From Flagellimonas zhangzhouensis (GTDB taxonomy: Bacteria > Bacteroidota > Bacteroidia > Flavobacteriales > Flavobacteriaceae): a stretch of 64,000 nt of DNA. Shown piece by piece: positions 1-8,454 of the stretch (the first letter of the stretch is position 1; each line of letters begins with the position of its first letter). The notes below the pieces were generated by a model. That model worked only from the letters and a program-made list of their open reading frames with translations, was not told the origin of the DNA and did no database searches. A program made the translations under genes and the position numbers. The stretch covers positions 80,112-144,111 of the forward strand of contig NZ_FNKI01000005.1 in assembly GCF_900102925.1 (NCBI RefSeq). The letters run 5' to 3'.

Positions 1-234
1 GAGCTTCGAAAAAGCGAAGGTTATATGGCGCAATTTGAAGAAAATGAAGATGGGGATTACCTTTTAATTGAAAACCACTGCCCTATTTGTGCGGCTGCAA
101 CCTTATGTCAAGGTTTTTGCAGTACAGAACTCAACACCTTTCAAGCTATTTTAGGTCCCAATACAAAGGTGGAAAGGGTAGACCATATTTTGGCGGGTGC
201 ACGACGTTGTGCCTATTTAATTCAGGAAAAATAA
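1..234 (+). CDS. SufR/DeoR-like transcriptional regulator, C-terminal part (5' end outside window)
   Basis: The reading frame is open from base 1, so the gene starts upstream of the window; an internal ATG at 25 is unlikely to be the start. The visible 77 residues have a cysteine cluster of the form C-x2-C-x5-C-x3-C in 'ENHCPICAAATLCQGFC' and a further Cys in 'GARRCAYLI'. This is typical of the C-terminal effector half of COG2345 regulators, which in SufR and relatives binds an iron-sulfur cluster or metal and controls Fe-S or redox genes. The N-terminal winged helix is not in view, so the DNA-binding part is inferred from the family. Confidence 0.7.
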   Translation, partial: ELRKSEGYMAQFEENEDGDYLLIENHCPICAAATLCQGFCSTELNTFQAILGPNTKVERVDHILAGARRCAYLIQEK

Positions 235-278
235 AAAAGCTAGACAAAACAGTAACTCAACCAATTGCCTAGCCTTTT
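235..278. terminator. Possible bidirectional terminator between convergent genes
   Basis: The arms aaaaGCTAG (235-243) and CTAGCctttt (269-278) flank a 25-nt loop and are bordered by A and T runs. It sits between the regulator's stop and the stop of the convergent yceI-like gene. The stem is short, so this is weak. Confidence 0.35.
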
Positions 279-298
279 AAAAAAATAGCTCCACCAAC

Positions 299-862
299 CT
301 ATTGTTGAGCCATCTCAAGATTTACAGTTAATTCAACATCGTCACCCAATGTCGGGGTGTCTCCTCCAACACCGAACTCCAAACGGTTCACCGTACCAGT
401 CAACTTTAAACCAGCCTTTAATTTTTGACTACGCTGATCGGTAATAATTCCATTTACCTTACCATCCAAGGTCACAGTTTTGGTTACACCGTGCATGGAA
501 AGATCTCCAGTTACCTTAAAGGTTTTATCTCCAGTTTTTTCAAATTTGCTGCTTTTAAATGTGATGGATGGATATTTCTCTGCATCAAAAAAGTCTGGGC
601 TTTTTAGGTGATTGTCCCTGTTCCCATTATCGGTATCGATACTGGCAACTTTAATATCCACTTCAAAAGAAGCATTATCAAAATCGTCTCCTGCAGTCGC
701 AGTAATATCAAATTCGCCGAAGCTACCCTCAACTTCCGAAATCATTAAGTGGGTAATGCTGAATCCTACCTTGGAGTGCGCTCCATCCGATTTCCAAGTA
801 GATTGTGCTTGAACTGTGGCTCCTACTAGAACCAATGCTAGAAAAAATGACAGTTTTCTCAT
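299..862 (-). CDS. YceI family periplasmic protein
   Basis: A 187-residue protein with a Sec signal peptide ending near 'VQAQ' (about residues 1-19). It is followed by the YceI signature: 'SKVGFSITHLMISEVEGSF' early, 'DNHLKSPDFFDAEKYPSITF' in the middle and a C-terminal 'DDVELTVNLE' strand. YceI proteins are lipocalin-like beta barrels that bind isoprenoid or other amphiphilic ligands in the periplasm; the ligand is not known here. The length matches the family. It appears to be a single-gene unit. A tandem CTGTTCT repeat lies about 115 bp upstream. Confidence 0.9.
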   Translation of the reverse strand: MRKLSFFLALVLVGATVQAQSTWKSDGAHSKVGFSITHLMISEVEGSFGEFDITATAGDDFDNASFEVDIKVASIDTDNGNRDNHLKSPDFFDAEKYPSITFKSSKFEKTGDKTFKVTGDLSMHGVTKTVTLDGKVNGIITDQRSQKLKAGLKLTGTVNRLEFGVGGDTPTLGDDVELTVNLEMAQQ

Positions 863-976
863 ACGATGTAATTGTTTAATAGTGATTGTGTAATTTAATT
901 TTCGTTAAAACCTTTCGTGAGTTTTCGAATTGTTTTGCCGTCTCAATTACCAATATTATGCCATACTTCTCAAAAA

Positions 977-997
977 ACTGTTCTTGACTGTTCTGAT
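977..997. promoter_or_regulatory. Tandem 10-bp repeat CTGTTCTnnA upstream of the YceI gene
   Basis: Two adjacent 10-bp units, CTGTTCTTGA (978-987) and CTGTTCTGAT (988-997), lie between the AraC gene's stop and the YceI gene. Nearly the same tandem repeat occurs upstream of susC at 19957-19976. The one-helical-turn spacing suggests a protein binding site; no regulator is assigned. Confidence 0.35.
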
Positions 998-1013
998 AGT
1001 CCTCTTCGGAACC

Positions 1014-1859
1014 CTAATTAATCAAGGTATTGTCGTATTCGCGAACATGGTTTTTTACATCTTTTTGGAATTCCTGAGCAGTTTGCCCTGAATGTTGTTT
1101 AAAGAACCTGCTGAAGTAGGAACGGTCTTTAAACCCAAGATTAAAAGCGATTTCCTTAATGGTATTCTCACTGTGGATTATTTGTCTTTTGGCTTCCAAC
1201 AAAATACGATCATGAATCAACTGCATGGCCGTTTTGTTCAGTTTATCCTTTAATATTTGATTGAGTCGTTTAGCACTGATTCCCAAGTTGCTTGCATAAA
1301 ATTCTGCTGCACGTTCTTCCAAATAGTTCATTTCCAACAATAGCATAAACTCATAGATTCGCTTTTCGTTGATGTCCTGTTTGGTAAAATGTTCCTCTTT
1401 AAGCTCAATCAATTTGAGCAAAAACACCTTGAGAAGTGCCTTTAACATGATCAACTGTTCCCCCTCCTTTTCATATTCCTCAACCAAAAGGTCAAAAACG
1501 GAAGTTAATCCTTGGGAAGTCTGTTCGTTCACTTGCAAACACGAGAATTCACCTTGAATGTTGAACATACGAAAAACATCCAAAAGAAATTCCTTTAAAT
1601 CTCCCTCCAACAATTCTCGTTTAAATGAGATAAGCACCCCTTTTTTACCAGCTTTGTTTAATTGGTGCACACGGTAAGGAGGTATCAAATAAATCCAATC
1701 TCCTTTCAACGTTTGAAAAGCATGTTGGGGCACATGCAATGCTTCTTCATTATGCAACCAAACAATTTCAAAAAATTCCTTTCGAGCTGGGTCATCCAAA
1801 TAAGCAGGTGGACAATTGGCCAAATCTCGAATATAAATCACTTTGTTGCTTAACATCAT
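1014..1859 (-). CDS. AraC family transcriptional regulator, divergent from hxlBA
   Basis: This 281-residue protein is read from the ATG at 1859; the upstream TTG at 1910 would add 17 poorly fitting residues. The N-terminal half is cupin-like ('HVPQHAFQTLKGDWIYLIPPYRVHQL'), the usual ligand-sensing domain. The C-terminal ~95 residues carry two helix-turn-helices, including 'TIKEIAFNLGFKDRSYFSRF' as the second AraC signature. It is transcribed away from hxlB-hxlA across a 180-bp region with repeated GGCAAATA..CCAC sequences. It is therefore the best candidate regulator of the formaldehyde-fixing pair; that role is inferred. Confidence 0.88.
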   Translation of the reverse strand: MMLSNKVIYIRDLANCPPAYLDDPARKEFFEIVWLHNEEALHVPQHAFQTLKGDWIYLIPPYRVHQLNKAGKKGVLISFKRELLEGDLKEFLLDVFRMFNIQGEFSCLQVNEQTSQGLTSVFDLLVEEYEKEGEQLIMLKALLKVFLLKLIELKEEHFTKQDINEKRIYEFMLLLEMNYLEERAAEFYASNLGISAKRLNQILKDKLNKTAMQLIHDRILLEAKRQIIHSENTIKEIAFNLGFKDRSYFSRFFKQHSGQTAQEFQKDVKNHVREYDNTLIN

Positions 1860-1905
1860 TTCATCTATTAAAAAACACCCTGTTTCCAAAATGTACCACA
1901 AAAGT

Positions 1906-2001
1906 GGCAAATACCACCATAACTACCATAAGAATGGGCAAATAATACCACACATCTATCCAATTGTGTACAAACCACTCCTCTAACGCCCTCTAATTTT
2001 G
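1906..2001 (+). promoter_or_regulatory. hxlB promoter and candidate AraC operator repeats
   Basis: TAATTTTG at 1994-2001 matches the Bacteroidetes -10 consensus TAnnTTTG and lies 38 bp upstream of the hxlB ATG. No TTG is found at the expected -33 spacing, which would fit an activator-dependent promoter. Upstream, GGCAAATACCAC (1906-1917) and GGCAAATAATACCAC (1937-1951) form a direct repeat offset by 31 bp, about three helical turns. They are candidate sites for the divergent AraC protein. Confidence 0.5.
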
Positions 2002-2039
2002 TACCCTGACTACGAAAAAGAAGATTAGATCTAAAGCTT

Positions 2040-2624
2040 ATGGATTATTTAGAAGTTTCGACCAAGGCTGCAGCCATTCATGAGGCACTGCAAATGATTT
2101 TGGAAGAGCACCAACAGGTTGCCCAACATCTTCCTTATGATCAATTACCAGAAATTGTGAACGCTATTGATGAGGCACAACATATTTTCTTGTTGGGAGC
2201 TGGTAGAACTGGATTTATGATCAAAGCAGCTGCCATGCGTTTAATGCACCTTAGCTATTCGGTGTATGTGGTGGGCGAAACCATTGCACCTGCTATTGGA
2301 GAGGGTGATTTGCTTATCGCTGCTTCAGGTTCGGGCACAACGGGAAACATTGTAAAAGCAGCCCAGACTGCACAAGATAGCGGAGCACAAATTGCATGTT
2401 TTACTACAAATTCAAATGCTCCTTTGGCCCAAATTTCCAATTACACTATGACCATTCCTGCTGCTGGTAAACAGGATAAAAACAGTACAGCATCGCAACA
2501 ATATGCGGGTAGCTTGTTCGAACAATCTTTTTTATTGGTGTTCGATGCAATCATTCAACATTTATGGAAACGTTCAGGGGTAACCCACGATGAGCTTTGG
2601 AAGCGACACGCGAACATGGAGTAA
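2040..2624 (+). CDS. hxlB: 6-phospho-3-hexuloisomerase (PHI)
   Basis: A 194-residue SIS-domain protein, full length for PHI. It isomerises hexulose 6-phosphate to fructose 6-phosphate, the second step of the ribulose monophosphate (RuMP) route for formaldehyde. Seen: the sugar-phosphate loop 'FLLGAGRTGFMIKAAAMRLM', the SIS core 'LLIAASGSGTTGNIVKAAQTA', and the PHI-type C-terminal 'SQQYAGSLFEQSFLLVFDAI'. It is followed after about 40 bp by hxlA, its pathway partner, in the same direction. The order is isomerase first, opposite to Bacillus hxlAB. Confidence 0.93.
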   Translation: MDYLEVSTKAAAIHEALQMILEEHQQVAQHLPYDQLPEIVNAIDEAQHIFLLGAGRTGFMIKAAAMRLMHLSYSVYVVGETIAPAIGEGDLLIAASGSGTTGNIVKAAQTAQDSGAQIACFTTNSNAPLAQISNYTMTIPAAGKQDKNSTASQQYAGSLFEQSFLLVFDAIIQHLWKRSGVTHDELWKRHANME

Positions 2625-2663
2625 AAACAAACAACAAAAATTACATTTTAAATTTTATAGATT

Positions 2664-3293
2664 ATGGCTAAACTACAAGTAGCAATCGATTTATTGACCA
2701 CAGAAGACGCTATTGCTTTGGCAACCAAAGTGGCACCTTATATTGATATTATTGAATTGGGAACTCCCCTTATTAAAAGTGAAGGACTAAGCGTTATCAC
2801 TGCAATGAAAGAGGCTTTCCCTGATAAAAAAGTATTTGCTGATTTTAAAACTGCCGATGCTGGCGCATTGGAAGCTGAAATGGCCTTTAAGGCTGGAGCT
2901 GATTACATCACCATTTTGGGTGCTGTTGATGATGCTACCATTGCTGGTGCGGTTAGCAAAGCTAAAGAATACAACAGAGGTGTTGTGGTTGATACCATTG
3001 GTGTAGCTGATCGTGTGAAACGTGCTCAAGAAGTTTCTAAACTAGGTGTGGAATTTGTGGAATTGCACGCTGGATTGGATGAACAGGCAAAACCTGGTTA
3101 CTCTATTCAAGTATTGATCGATGAAGCAACAAGTGCTGGTGTTCCTGTTTCCATTGCTGGTGGTGTTTCTCTAGATAGTATTGATGGTGTGAAAAATTCA
3201 GGTGCTGTTGTTGCCGTAGCTGGAGGTGCCATTTATGGTGCTGAAGACCCTGCAGCAGCTGCAAAAGCACTTAAAGAAGCTTTGACAGCCTAA
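2664..3293 (+). CDS. hxlA: 3-hexulose-6-phosphate synthase (HPS)
   Basis: A 209-residue TIM-barrel aldolase of the orotidine-5'-phosphate decarboxylase superfamily. It condenses formaldehyde with ribulose 5-phosphate. Diagnostic residues include 'ELGTPLIKSEG' near residue 32, the Mg/phosphate motif D-x-K-x-x-D in 'VFADFKTADAGALEAEMA', 'VELHAGLDEQA', and the phosphate-binding 'VSIAGGVSLDSI' and 'VAVAGGAIYGA'. The length is normal. With hxlB it gives a complete formaldehyde fixation module. There is no methanol dehydrogenase nearby, so a detoxification or demethylation role is more likely than methylotrophy. Confidence 0.94.
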   Translation: MAKLQVAIDLLTTEDAIALATKVAPYIDIIELGTPLIKSEGLSVITAMKEAFPDKKVFADFKTADAGALEAEMAFKAGADYITILGAVDDATIAGAVSKAKEYNRGVVVDTIGVADRVKRAQEVSKLGVEFVELHAGLDEQAKPGYSIQVLIDEATSAGVPVSIAGGVSLDSIDGVKNSGAVVAVAGGAIYGAEDPAAAAKALKEALTA

Positions 3294-3305
3294 AATTTGT
3301 TTTGG

Positions 3306-3364
3306 ACAATATAGTTGACGGGATTTGAGCGAATCCCATCTTCATAATGATAAAACTATATTGT
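3306..3364. other. Nested palindromic element downstream of hxlA
   Basis: An 11-bp perfect outer inverted repeat, ACAATATAGTT (3306-3316) and AACTATATTGT (3354-3364), encloses a second perfect stem, GGGATT (3320-3325) and AATCCC (3332-3337). It precedes an independent terminator at 3376-3409. It could be an mRNA 3'-end structure, a small RNA or a REP-like element; the sequence does not decide. Confidence 0.45.
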
Positions 3365-3375
3365 GGTTGGTTGGT

Positions 3376-3409
3376 AAAAAGGTCATGACCAAATGGACAT
3401 GACCTTTTT
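3376..3409. terminator. Bidirectional rho-independent terminator, hxlA / isomerase-like gene
   Basis: AAAAAGGTCATG (3376-3387) and CATGACCTTTTT (3398-3409) form a perfect 12-bp inverted repeat with a 10-nt loop and flanking A/T runs. It lies between convergent hxlA and the gene at 3455-4342. Confidence 0.88.
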
Positions 3410-3454
3410 CCTTTTTGTACTATTGGATTTGTTCCGCTATTCCTCAAGTAAAGC

Positions 3455-4342
3455 CTACTCCGAGGCTTTATCGAATCCGAACTCCTTTAACCCTTTGTGA
3501 CTGATTTTAATGGCTTCCAAAGGTTCCAAACCGTCAAAAACACGGTCTTGCTCCACAAAAAAGTGTTGCATTCCCGATGCTTCCTTGTGGTCTAAAATTC
3601 TTTTGAAATCTATTTTACCTTGGCCTACTGGTGCGAATCTATCTTGTTGGTCCATATCCTTTACATGCCAACTTTTAAAGCGCCCTGGATATTTTTCAAA
3701 ATAAGCAACTGGATCGGCATTGGCTCGGGTCATCCAAAATAGGTCCATTTGAAAATTCACATATTTTGGGTCGGTATGCTCCAAAAGATAATCCAATGGT
3801 TTGTCGCCATTTTCATCTACTTTAAGTTCCATGTCGTGATTATGATACAGCAACTGGATGCCCTCTTTTTCGCATTTCTTGCCCAGTTCAGTCAAAAACT
3901 CAACAAAATCATCCAAGGACCCTTTCATTTTCATGGTTCGGGTTTCACGGTCTACCTCCACCAAACTTCTTGGTGGTGATGGCACTACAAAGTACTTGAA
4001 ACCTGCTTCTTTTACGGCAGTGACCATTGCATCGGTTTCATCCATATCCACTACCCTTTGATGCGTACTCATGGGTTCTAATCCTTTGGATTTAAGCAAT
4101 GCGTTAAAATCTGCAGGGGCCATGCCATAGAATTTACCCTCGGCATATCCTGCAGCCTCTACATACCCATAACCCGTATCCGCTACTTCCTGAAGTGTGC
4201 TTTCCACATCGGAATTCATATTATCTCGCAACGTGTACAGTGCTAATCCTCCAAAATTTTGTTGGGCCTGTACTGTACAAAATGTAAAGACTAAGGCCAG
4301 AAAAAATAGCCAGCCTTTTTTAATAAAGGGAATGCGGATCAT
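3455..4342 (-). CDS. Exported sugar isomerase/epimerase-like TIM-barrel protein
   Basis: A 295-residue protein with a signal peptide (about residues 1-27, ending 'TVQAQQ') followed by an AP-endonuclease-2/xylose-isomerase-like TIM barrel. Metal-site residues characteristic of the family are visible in 'LLYHNHDMEL', 'NFQMDLFWMTRA', 'FKSWHVKDMD' and 'HFFVEQDRV'. Family members isomerise sugars or sugar phosphates. A periplasmic location argues against a phosphorylated substrate. Some relatives instead cleave 3-keto-glycosides or C-glycosides, which would fit this glycoside locus, though no partner 3-oxidase (Gfo/Idh) is present. It is the last gene of the PUL operon, 32 bp after GH78. Confidence 0.75.
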   Translation of the reverse strand: MIRIPFIKKGWLFFLALVFTFCTVQAQQNFGGLALYTLRDNMNSDVESTLQEVADTGYGYVEAAGYAEGKFYGMAPADFNALLKSKGLEPMSTHQRVVDMDETDAMVTAVKEAGFKYFVVPSPPRSLVEVDRETRTMKMKGSLDDFVEFLTELGKKCEKEGIQLLYHNHDMELKVDENGDKPLDYLLEHTDPKYVNFQMDLFWMTRANADPVAYFEKYPGRFKSWHVKDMDQQDRFAPVGQGKIDFKRILDHKEASGMQHFFVEQDRVFDGLEPLEAIKISHKGLKEFGFDKASE

Positions 4343-4374
4343 ATCAGTTTGTTTAGTTTGTTAATGAATTAAAG

Positions 4375-6723
4375 TTACAGGTTAATTTTGTTTTCCCCTG
4401 CACTTAAGGCATTCACCTGACCGTTCCACACAAACTCCCCATCGACTCCACTTGGCAGGTTGATGGTCGCTTGTAGCTTTTTACCAGACATTTTATAGTC
4501 CACGGAAATCATTCCTGCTGGGTGTGGCATTTCTCCCCCGATCTTTTTGATGTCTCCTAAATTTGGAGCGATACGCACGGTTTTAAAGTTTGGTGAAGCA
4601 CTTTCTATCCCCAAAAGAATTCTGAAAAATTCAATGTTCGGGCTAGATCCCCAAGCATGGCAATCGGAACGTGTCGTTTCAACTTGTGAAGTTTCTCCCC
4701 AAGTGGTCAATCCCAATTCCATATTCTTTCTCCAAACATCCAACCATTCCAAATACTGATCTCCATAACCAGCTTCGTTCAAAGCCAAGTGCAAATAGTA
4801 GCTAAAATAAATGGACGTAGGTGCCAAAGTTTTGTCTTCCAACAACGATTTTCCGATGGCTTTTTTAGTGTCTTCATCCACTATGTTGGCCAAAATCGCC
4901 AAAGTATTGGCATGTTGGGAAAATTTGTCTTTGGCAGGAGTGTCAGCAAACAATTGCTTGGATTCGTCCCAATATTTACTCTTGATAGTTTCGGTCAATT
5001 GATCGGCCATGGTTTTGTATAGGGTCACAAATTCTGGTTTTCCCAATTCTTCTTCCAAAGCGATTCCAGATTGTAATGCATGCAACATTTGAAGATCCAA
5101 AGCTGCAGAAGAACCATCTTCGGCCATTGGAGCCATACCGAAATTCCACTCAGGAACCCAATCGGTATAGTTCCATCCAGGAACATTTTTCAGCGACCCA
5201 TCGTCATCCAAATAGGTGATAAAATAGTTCAGTACTTGACGAGATCCCATCAACTTTTCAGCTACAAAATCAGCATCGCTACCGTACATCATATAATCAT
5301 AAAGCATACTCACATACCACAACGAATAGGTCGGAATCACCTGATCTTGTCTATCAGGGTATCTACTTAAAGTATGCCCATTGGGTTGTCTTGAGTAATC
5401 AATTAAATTGATGGCGTTTTTAATCAAACGGTCATCACCTGAGTTATAAAACGACACAAAATGTTGGATTCTGGTATCCCCTACATACTGCAATCTTTCG
5501 TAATATGGACAGTCCATATAAGTATCAACAGCACAAAGACGGGCAGTTCTCCATCCTATTTCCATCATTTCGGATAACTCTTCACTCTCAGAGAAAAGGT
5601 TGGCCTTCATTTGGAAAGGGTATCCCGTAAAAGTTCCGTAGATATCGTTGATCACCAATGGCTCATCTTTCGTCTCAACACCCAATTCTACATATCGATA
5701 GGTTCTATACGTAAGTGATGTATATTCTTGATTGGCTTTACCGTTGGAAATAATACTGTCCCTTCTTCCTGTCATGGTCTTGCCTTCAATATCATTACGA
5801 TTGCCTTTGGCACCTTCGCTATCGTAAAGCCCCTCAGCATATTGAACGGTGATCACACTATTCTTTCCACCACTGAACAACAAGCTCAAATAGGCGTTGG
5901 TCAAATGCTCTTGATCCAATAAGATTTTGATGTTGGAATTCGCATCGATTTTAATATCCGTTGGCTTTGCTGGAAAAGAGGATGGAACTTTTACTCCTTC
6001 AGCTTTTCTAACGGTAGCCAAACGCTCGTTAGTCAATTCCATTTCTGGTAAGATGGATGGTACTAAATTCCAACCTTCTTGTTGTCTAAATCCAAATCCT
6101 TGCTGCACGGCTTCAAAAACGGTATCTGCAGCATCCCAAGAACTATCATCAAAATTTTGTGCATTCCAATTGCCAACAGCCTTGTTCATATCGATAAAAT
6201 CCCCTGCTCCAGCAGCATAATATCCGCGGATATATTGTTTTAAAGGGGTATAGGATTTGTCTTCTGTAACCTTCCAACTTTTATTGGTGTCCACTATTTT
6301 AGCCTGCTCGGTTTGTCCTTGTAGAATCAAAGCCGTTTTAAAGGAAAATTGTGCCACGGCACGCAAATCCGCTTCGTTCCAAACTTTAACAGCAATGGTG
6401 TTTTGCCCTTGTTTTAAGTTGGAAGCGATATCCATGGATTGGTAGTTCCAATGTTTGATGTCTCCCCAGTTGGGACCAACAGAAACAAGGTTTCCATTCA
6501 CGAACAATTTATATCGGTTATCCGCAGAAATCCGAATCGGAAACGATGTTGGTGCCGCATCCAAATTGAAGGATTTACGGAACAAATACATTCCTGCCGC
6601 CTCGGCATCTGAATCCCCTAAGGTAATCCAAGTTGCCGTCCATTCAGGTTCTGCGTTGGGCCTACGCTGAGCGGTCAAGGCCAGCGTGGACATTAAAATT
6701 AGTAGTGTTAGAAAGTTTCTCAT
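4375..6723 (-). CDS. GH78 alpha-L-rhamnosidase
   Basis: A 782-residue secreted enzyme read from the ATG at 6723, which gives a clean signal peptide 'MRNFLTLLILMSTLALTAQ'; the ATG at 6756 adds 11 residues without a signal-like start. The N-terminal beta domains ('YLFRKSFNL', 'YKLFVNGNLV') precede an (alpha/alpha)6 barrel. The GH78 motif 'DTYMDCPYYERLQYVGD' supplies conserved acids at about residues 404, 409 and 416. 'TTWGETSQVE' provides the late conserved Glu and a 'C-terminal domain C' beta sandwich follows. It removes terminal alpha-L-rhamnose. It sits in the operon with a GH106, implying two different rhamnosyl linkages. Confidence 0.92.
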   Translation of the reverse strand: MRNFLTLLILMSTLALTAQRRPNAEPEWTATWITLGDSDAEAAGMYLFRKSFNLDAAPTSFPIRISADNRYKLFVNGNLVSVGPNWGDIKHWNYQSMDIASNLKQGQNTIAVKVWNEADLRAVAQFSFKTALILQGQTEQAKIVDTNKSWKVTEDKSYTPLKQYIRGYYAAGAGDFIDMNKAVGNWNAQNFDDSSWDAADTVFEAVQQGFGFRQQEGWNLVPSILPEMELTNERLATVRKAEGVKVPSSFPAKPTDIKIDANSNIKILLDQEHLTNAYLSLLFSGGKNSVITVQYAEGLYDSEGAKGNRNDIEGKTMTGRRDSIISNGKANQEYTSLTYRTYRYVELGVETKDEPLVINDIYGTFTGYPFQMKANLFSESEELSEMMEIGWRTARLCAVDTYMDCPYYERLQYVGDTRIQHFVSFYNSGDDRLIKNAINLIDYSRQPNGHTLSRYPDRQDQVIPTYSLWYVSMLYDYMMYGSDADFVAEKLMGSRQVLNYFITYLDDDGSLKNVPGWNYTDWVPEWNFGMAPMAEDGSSAALDLQMLHALQSGIALEEELGKPEFVTLYKTMADQLTETIKSKYWDESKQLFADTPAKDKFSQHANTLAILANIVDEDTKKAIGKSLLEDKTLAPTSIYFSYYLHLALNEAGYGDQYLEWLDVWRKNMELGLTTWGETSQVETTRSDCHAWGSSPNIEFFRILLGIESASPNFKTVRIAPNLGDIKKIGGEMPHPAGMISVDYKMSGKKLQATINLPSGVDGEFVWNGQVNALSAGENKINL

Positions 6724-6765
6724 GTTATAATTAGCTTGTTTTAGTGTTATGTTCAATCCTTGTTT

Positions 6766-8436
6766 CTATGGTAATCTTCCAATTTCCCTCCACATGGCAA
6801 GTTCTTGTGAAAATCTATCATCAATCACCTCACATTTCGTATCAATACGCATGGTAGGTCTAGAATTTAAATTATACTCAGGCCATTTTGGTAAATCTTC
6901 TGCATGAGGTGTACCTGTTTTGGCGAACCCTGTCCAATAGGCAGCCATATTGTGCGAAGCCGTAAAGCGTTCAGGTCTTCCTCCTCCAAAAAAGCTTGGA
7001 CGGTCCGGCTCACCATCTTTTGGTGGTTGTTCGTTATTGAACTTGAACGAAATATCCATCGCGTGCGGAGTTCCCATCGGATAATCCGTACCTGGAATCA
7101 ACTTTTCAGATTTGTACCCGAAATTGTACAAGTATACGGGTGCTCCATCTTCTTTGGCTTTTCGTTGAGCAATTTCAACGGAACCCAAGCCCATCATCAC
7201 AATGGATGAAACCGCTACAAAAATATCAGCAGGAGAAGCCTCAGGTCTTGCCTTTTTGTAAGCTTCAATCACTTTTGGCGTATCGGCTCCAAACTGAGGT
7301 TCCAATCTGGATTTTAACCCATCAAAATCGAGGGTAGCAAATTCCGTGTCCTTTCTTTCCCAAGCGAAAAAGGTATATTCATCCTCATTCCAGCCTACCA
7401 TCAAAGGTTTGTCCTTGGAAATATTTGGAGCGGTTGGGTCAAAAGGATGGTTGGGCAAAACGATTCCATCCACCACTGGGCCAAACCCACCTACAGCAGG
7501 TTCGGTTAAACCACCAGTATTTTTCTTTTCTTGAAATGGTGGAACAAATGGAATTTTTGCTTGAACCCTTAAAATTTCATCGGTCGGCACTTCCAACAAT
7601 TTTTTCCAATTGTTTTTTGTGAAACCAAATTCGTTGAGCACCAATTCGGTGTTTTTGGCGGCCATATCCTTGGTCATCATGCGAACTCCTGGGCCACTTT
7701 CAATTGATGCTTTATTAAAAAACGGTGACGCCTCTGGCATAGCATACAAGCAAGAAGTTTTTGCTCCCCCACCCGATTCACCGAAGATCATCACATTATT
7801 CGGGTCACCACCAAATACATGAATATTTTCATTCACCCATTTTAAACCCTCGGTAATGTCCAAAAGTCCCATGTTTCCTGAACCGGCATACTCAGCACCT
7901 CCCAATTCATCCAAATACATAAAGCCGAGCATTCCCAAACGGTGATTGGTCTGCACCACCACCACATCAAAATTACGGGCCAAATTGGCGCCATCTTGAC
8001 CTCCTGAACCTCCTGAACCGATTACAAATCCTCCACCATGGCTATAAAACATCACCGGACGTTTTTTACCATCATTGGCAGGGGTCCAGACATTCAAAAA
8101 CAAACAGTCTTCGGCTGGGGCAGGCTCTCCTCTTCGTGGTCCTTGAATGGCTGGTGGTCCCAATTCGTAAGTATCGCGAACTCCTGTCCATGCTACTAAA
8201 GGACCTGGTCGACGAAATCTTCGGTCACCAGATACTTTTCCTGCATACGGAATACCTTTAAAAATATTAACGCCTGCGGAGCGCATTCCCTTTATTTTTC
8301 CTTTTGAGATTTCGGCTTCTACCCATTCTTCGGGAATATCCCATCGGTTATATCCAAAAGGCAACATGGTACCTGGAAGAAACATCAATGCCGATGATGC
8401 CCCAACTGTTCTAATAAAATTTCTTCTTGTGTTCAT
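6766..8436 (-). CDS. Type-B carboxylesterase, Tat-exported
   Basis: A 556-residue carboxylesterase/para-nitrobenzyl esterase family protein. The N-terminus 'NTRRNFIRTVG' followed by a hydrophobic stretch is a twin-arginine signal. Visible family features are 'NIFKGIPYA', 'EDCLFLNVWTPA', oxyanion-hole HGGG (about 133-136), the catalytic Ser in GESGGG (Ser 221) and the late His in 'GTPHAMDISFKFNNE'. It hydrolyses carboxylic esters, probably acyl or aromatic substituents on the glycan or aglycone; the natural ester is not predictable. It lies between the GH78 and BD-FAE-like genes in the PUL operon. Confidence 0.9.
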   Translation of the reverse strand: MNTRRNFIRTVGASSALMFLPGTMLPFGYNRWDIPEEWVEAEISKGKIKGMRSAGVNIFKGIPYAGKVSGDRRFRRPGPLVAWTGVRDTYELGPPAIQGPRRGEPAPAEDCLFLNVWTPANDGKKRPVMFYSHGGGFVIGSGGSGGQDGANLARNFDVVVVQTNHRLGMLGFMYLDELGGAEYAGSGNMGLLDITEGLKWVNENIHVFGGDPNNVMIFGESGGGAKTSCLYAMPEASPFFNKASIESGPGVRMMTKDMAAKNTELVLNEFGFTKNNWKKLLEVPTDEILRVQAKIPFVPPFQEKKNTGGLTEPAVGGFGPVVDGIVLPNHPFDPTAPNISKDKPLMVGWNEDEYTFFAWERKDTEFATLDFDGLKSRLEPQFGADTPKVIEAYKKARPEASPADIFVAVSSIVMMGLGSVEIAQRKAKEDGAPVYLYNFGYKSEKLIPGTDYPMGTPHAMDISFKFNNEQPPKDGEPDRPSFFGGGRPERFTASHNMAAYWTGFAKTGTPHAEDLPKWPEYNLNSRPTMRIDTKCEVIDDRFSQELAMWREIGRLP

Positions 8437-8454
8437 TTAAATGGTTTGTCTGTT

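Noticed and set aside
2040..3293. Methylotrophy island
   Set aside because: Only hxlB and hxlA are present, with no methanol, methylamine or formaldehyde dehydrogenase genes. Detoxification or demethylation is more economical.
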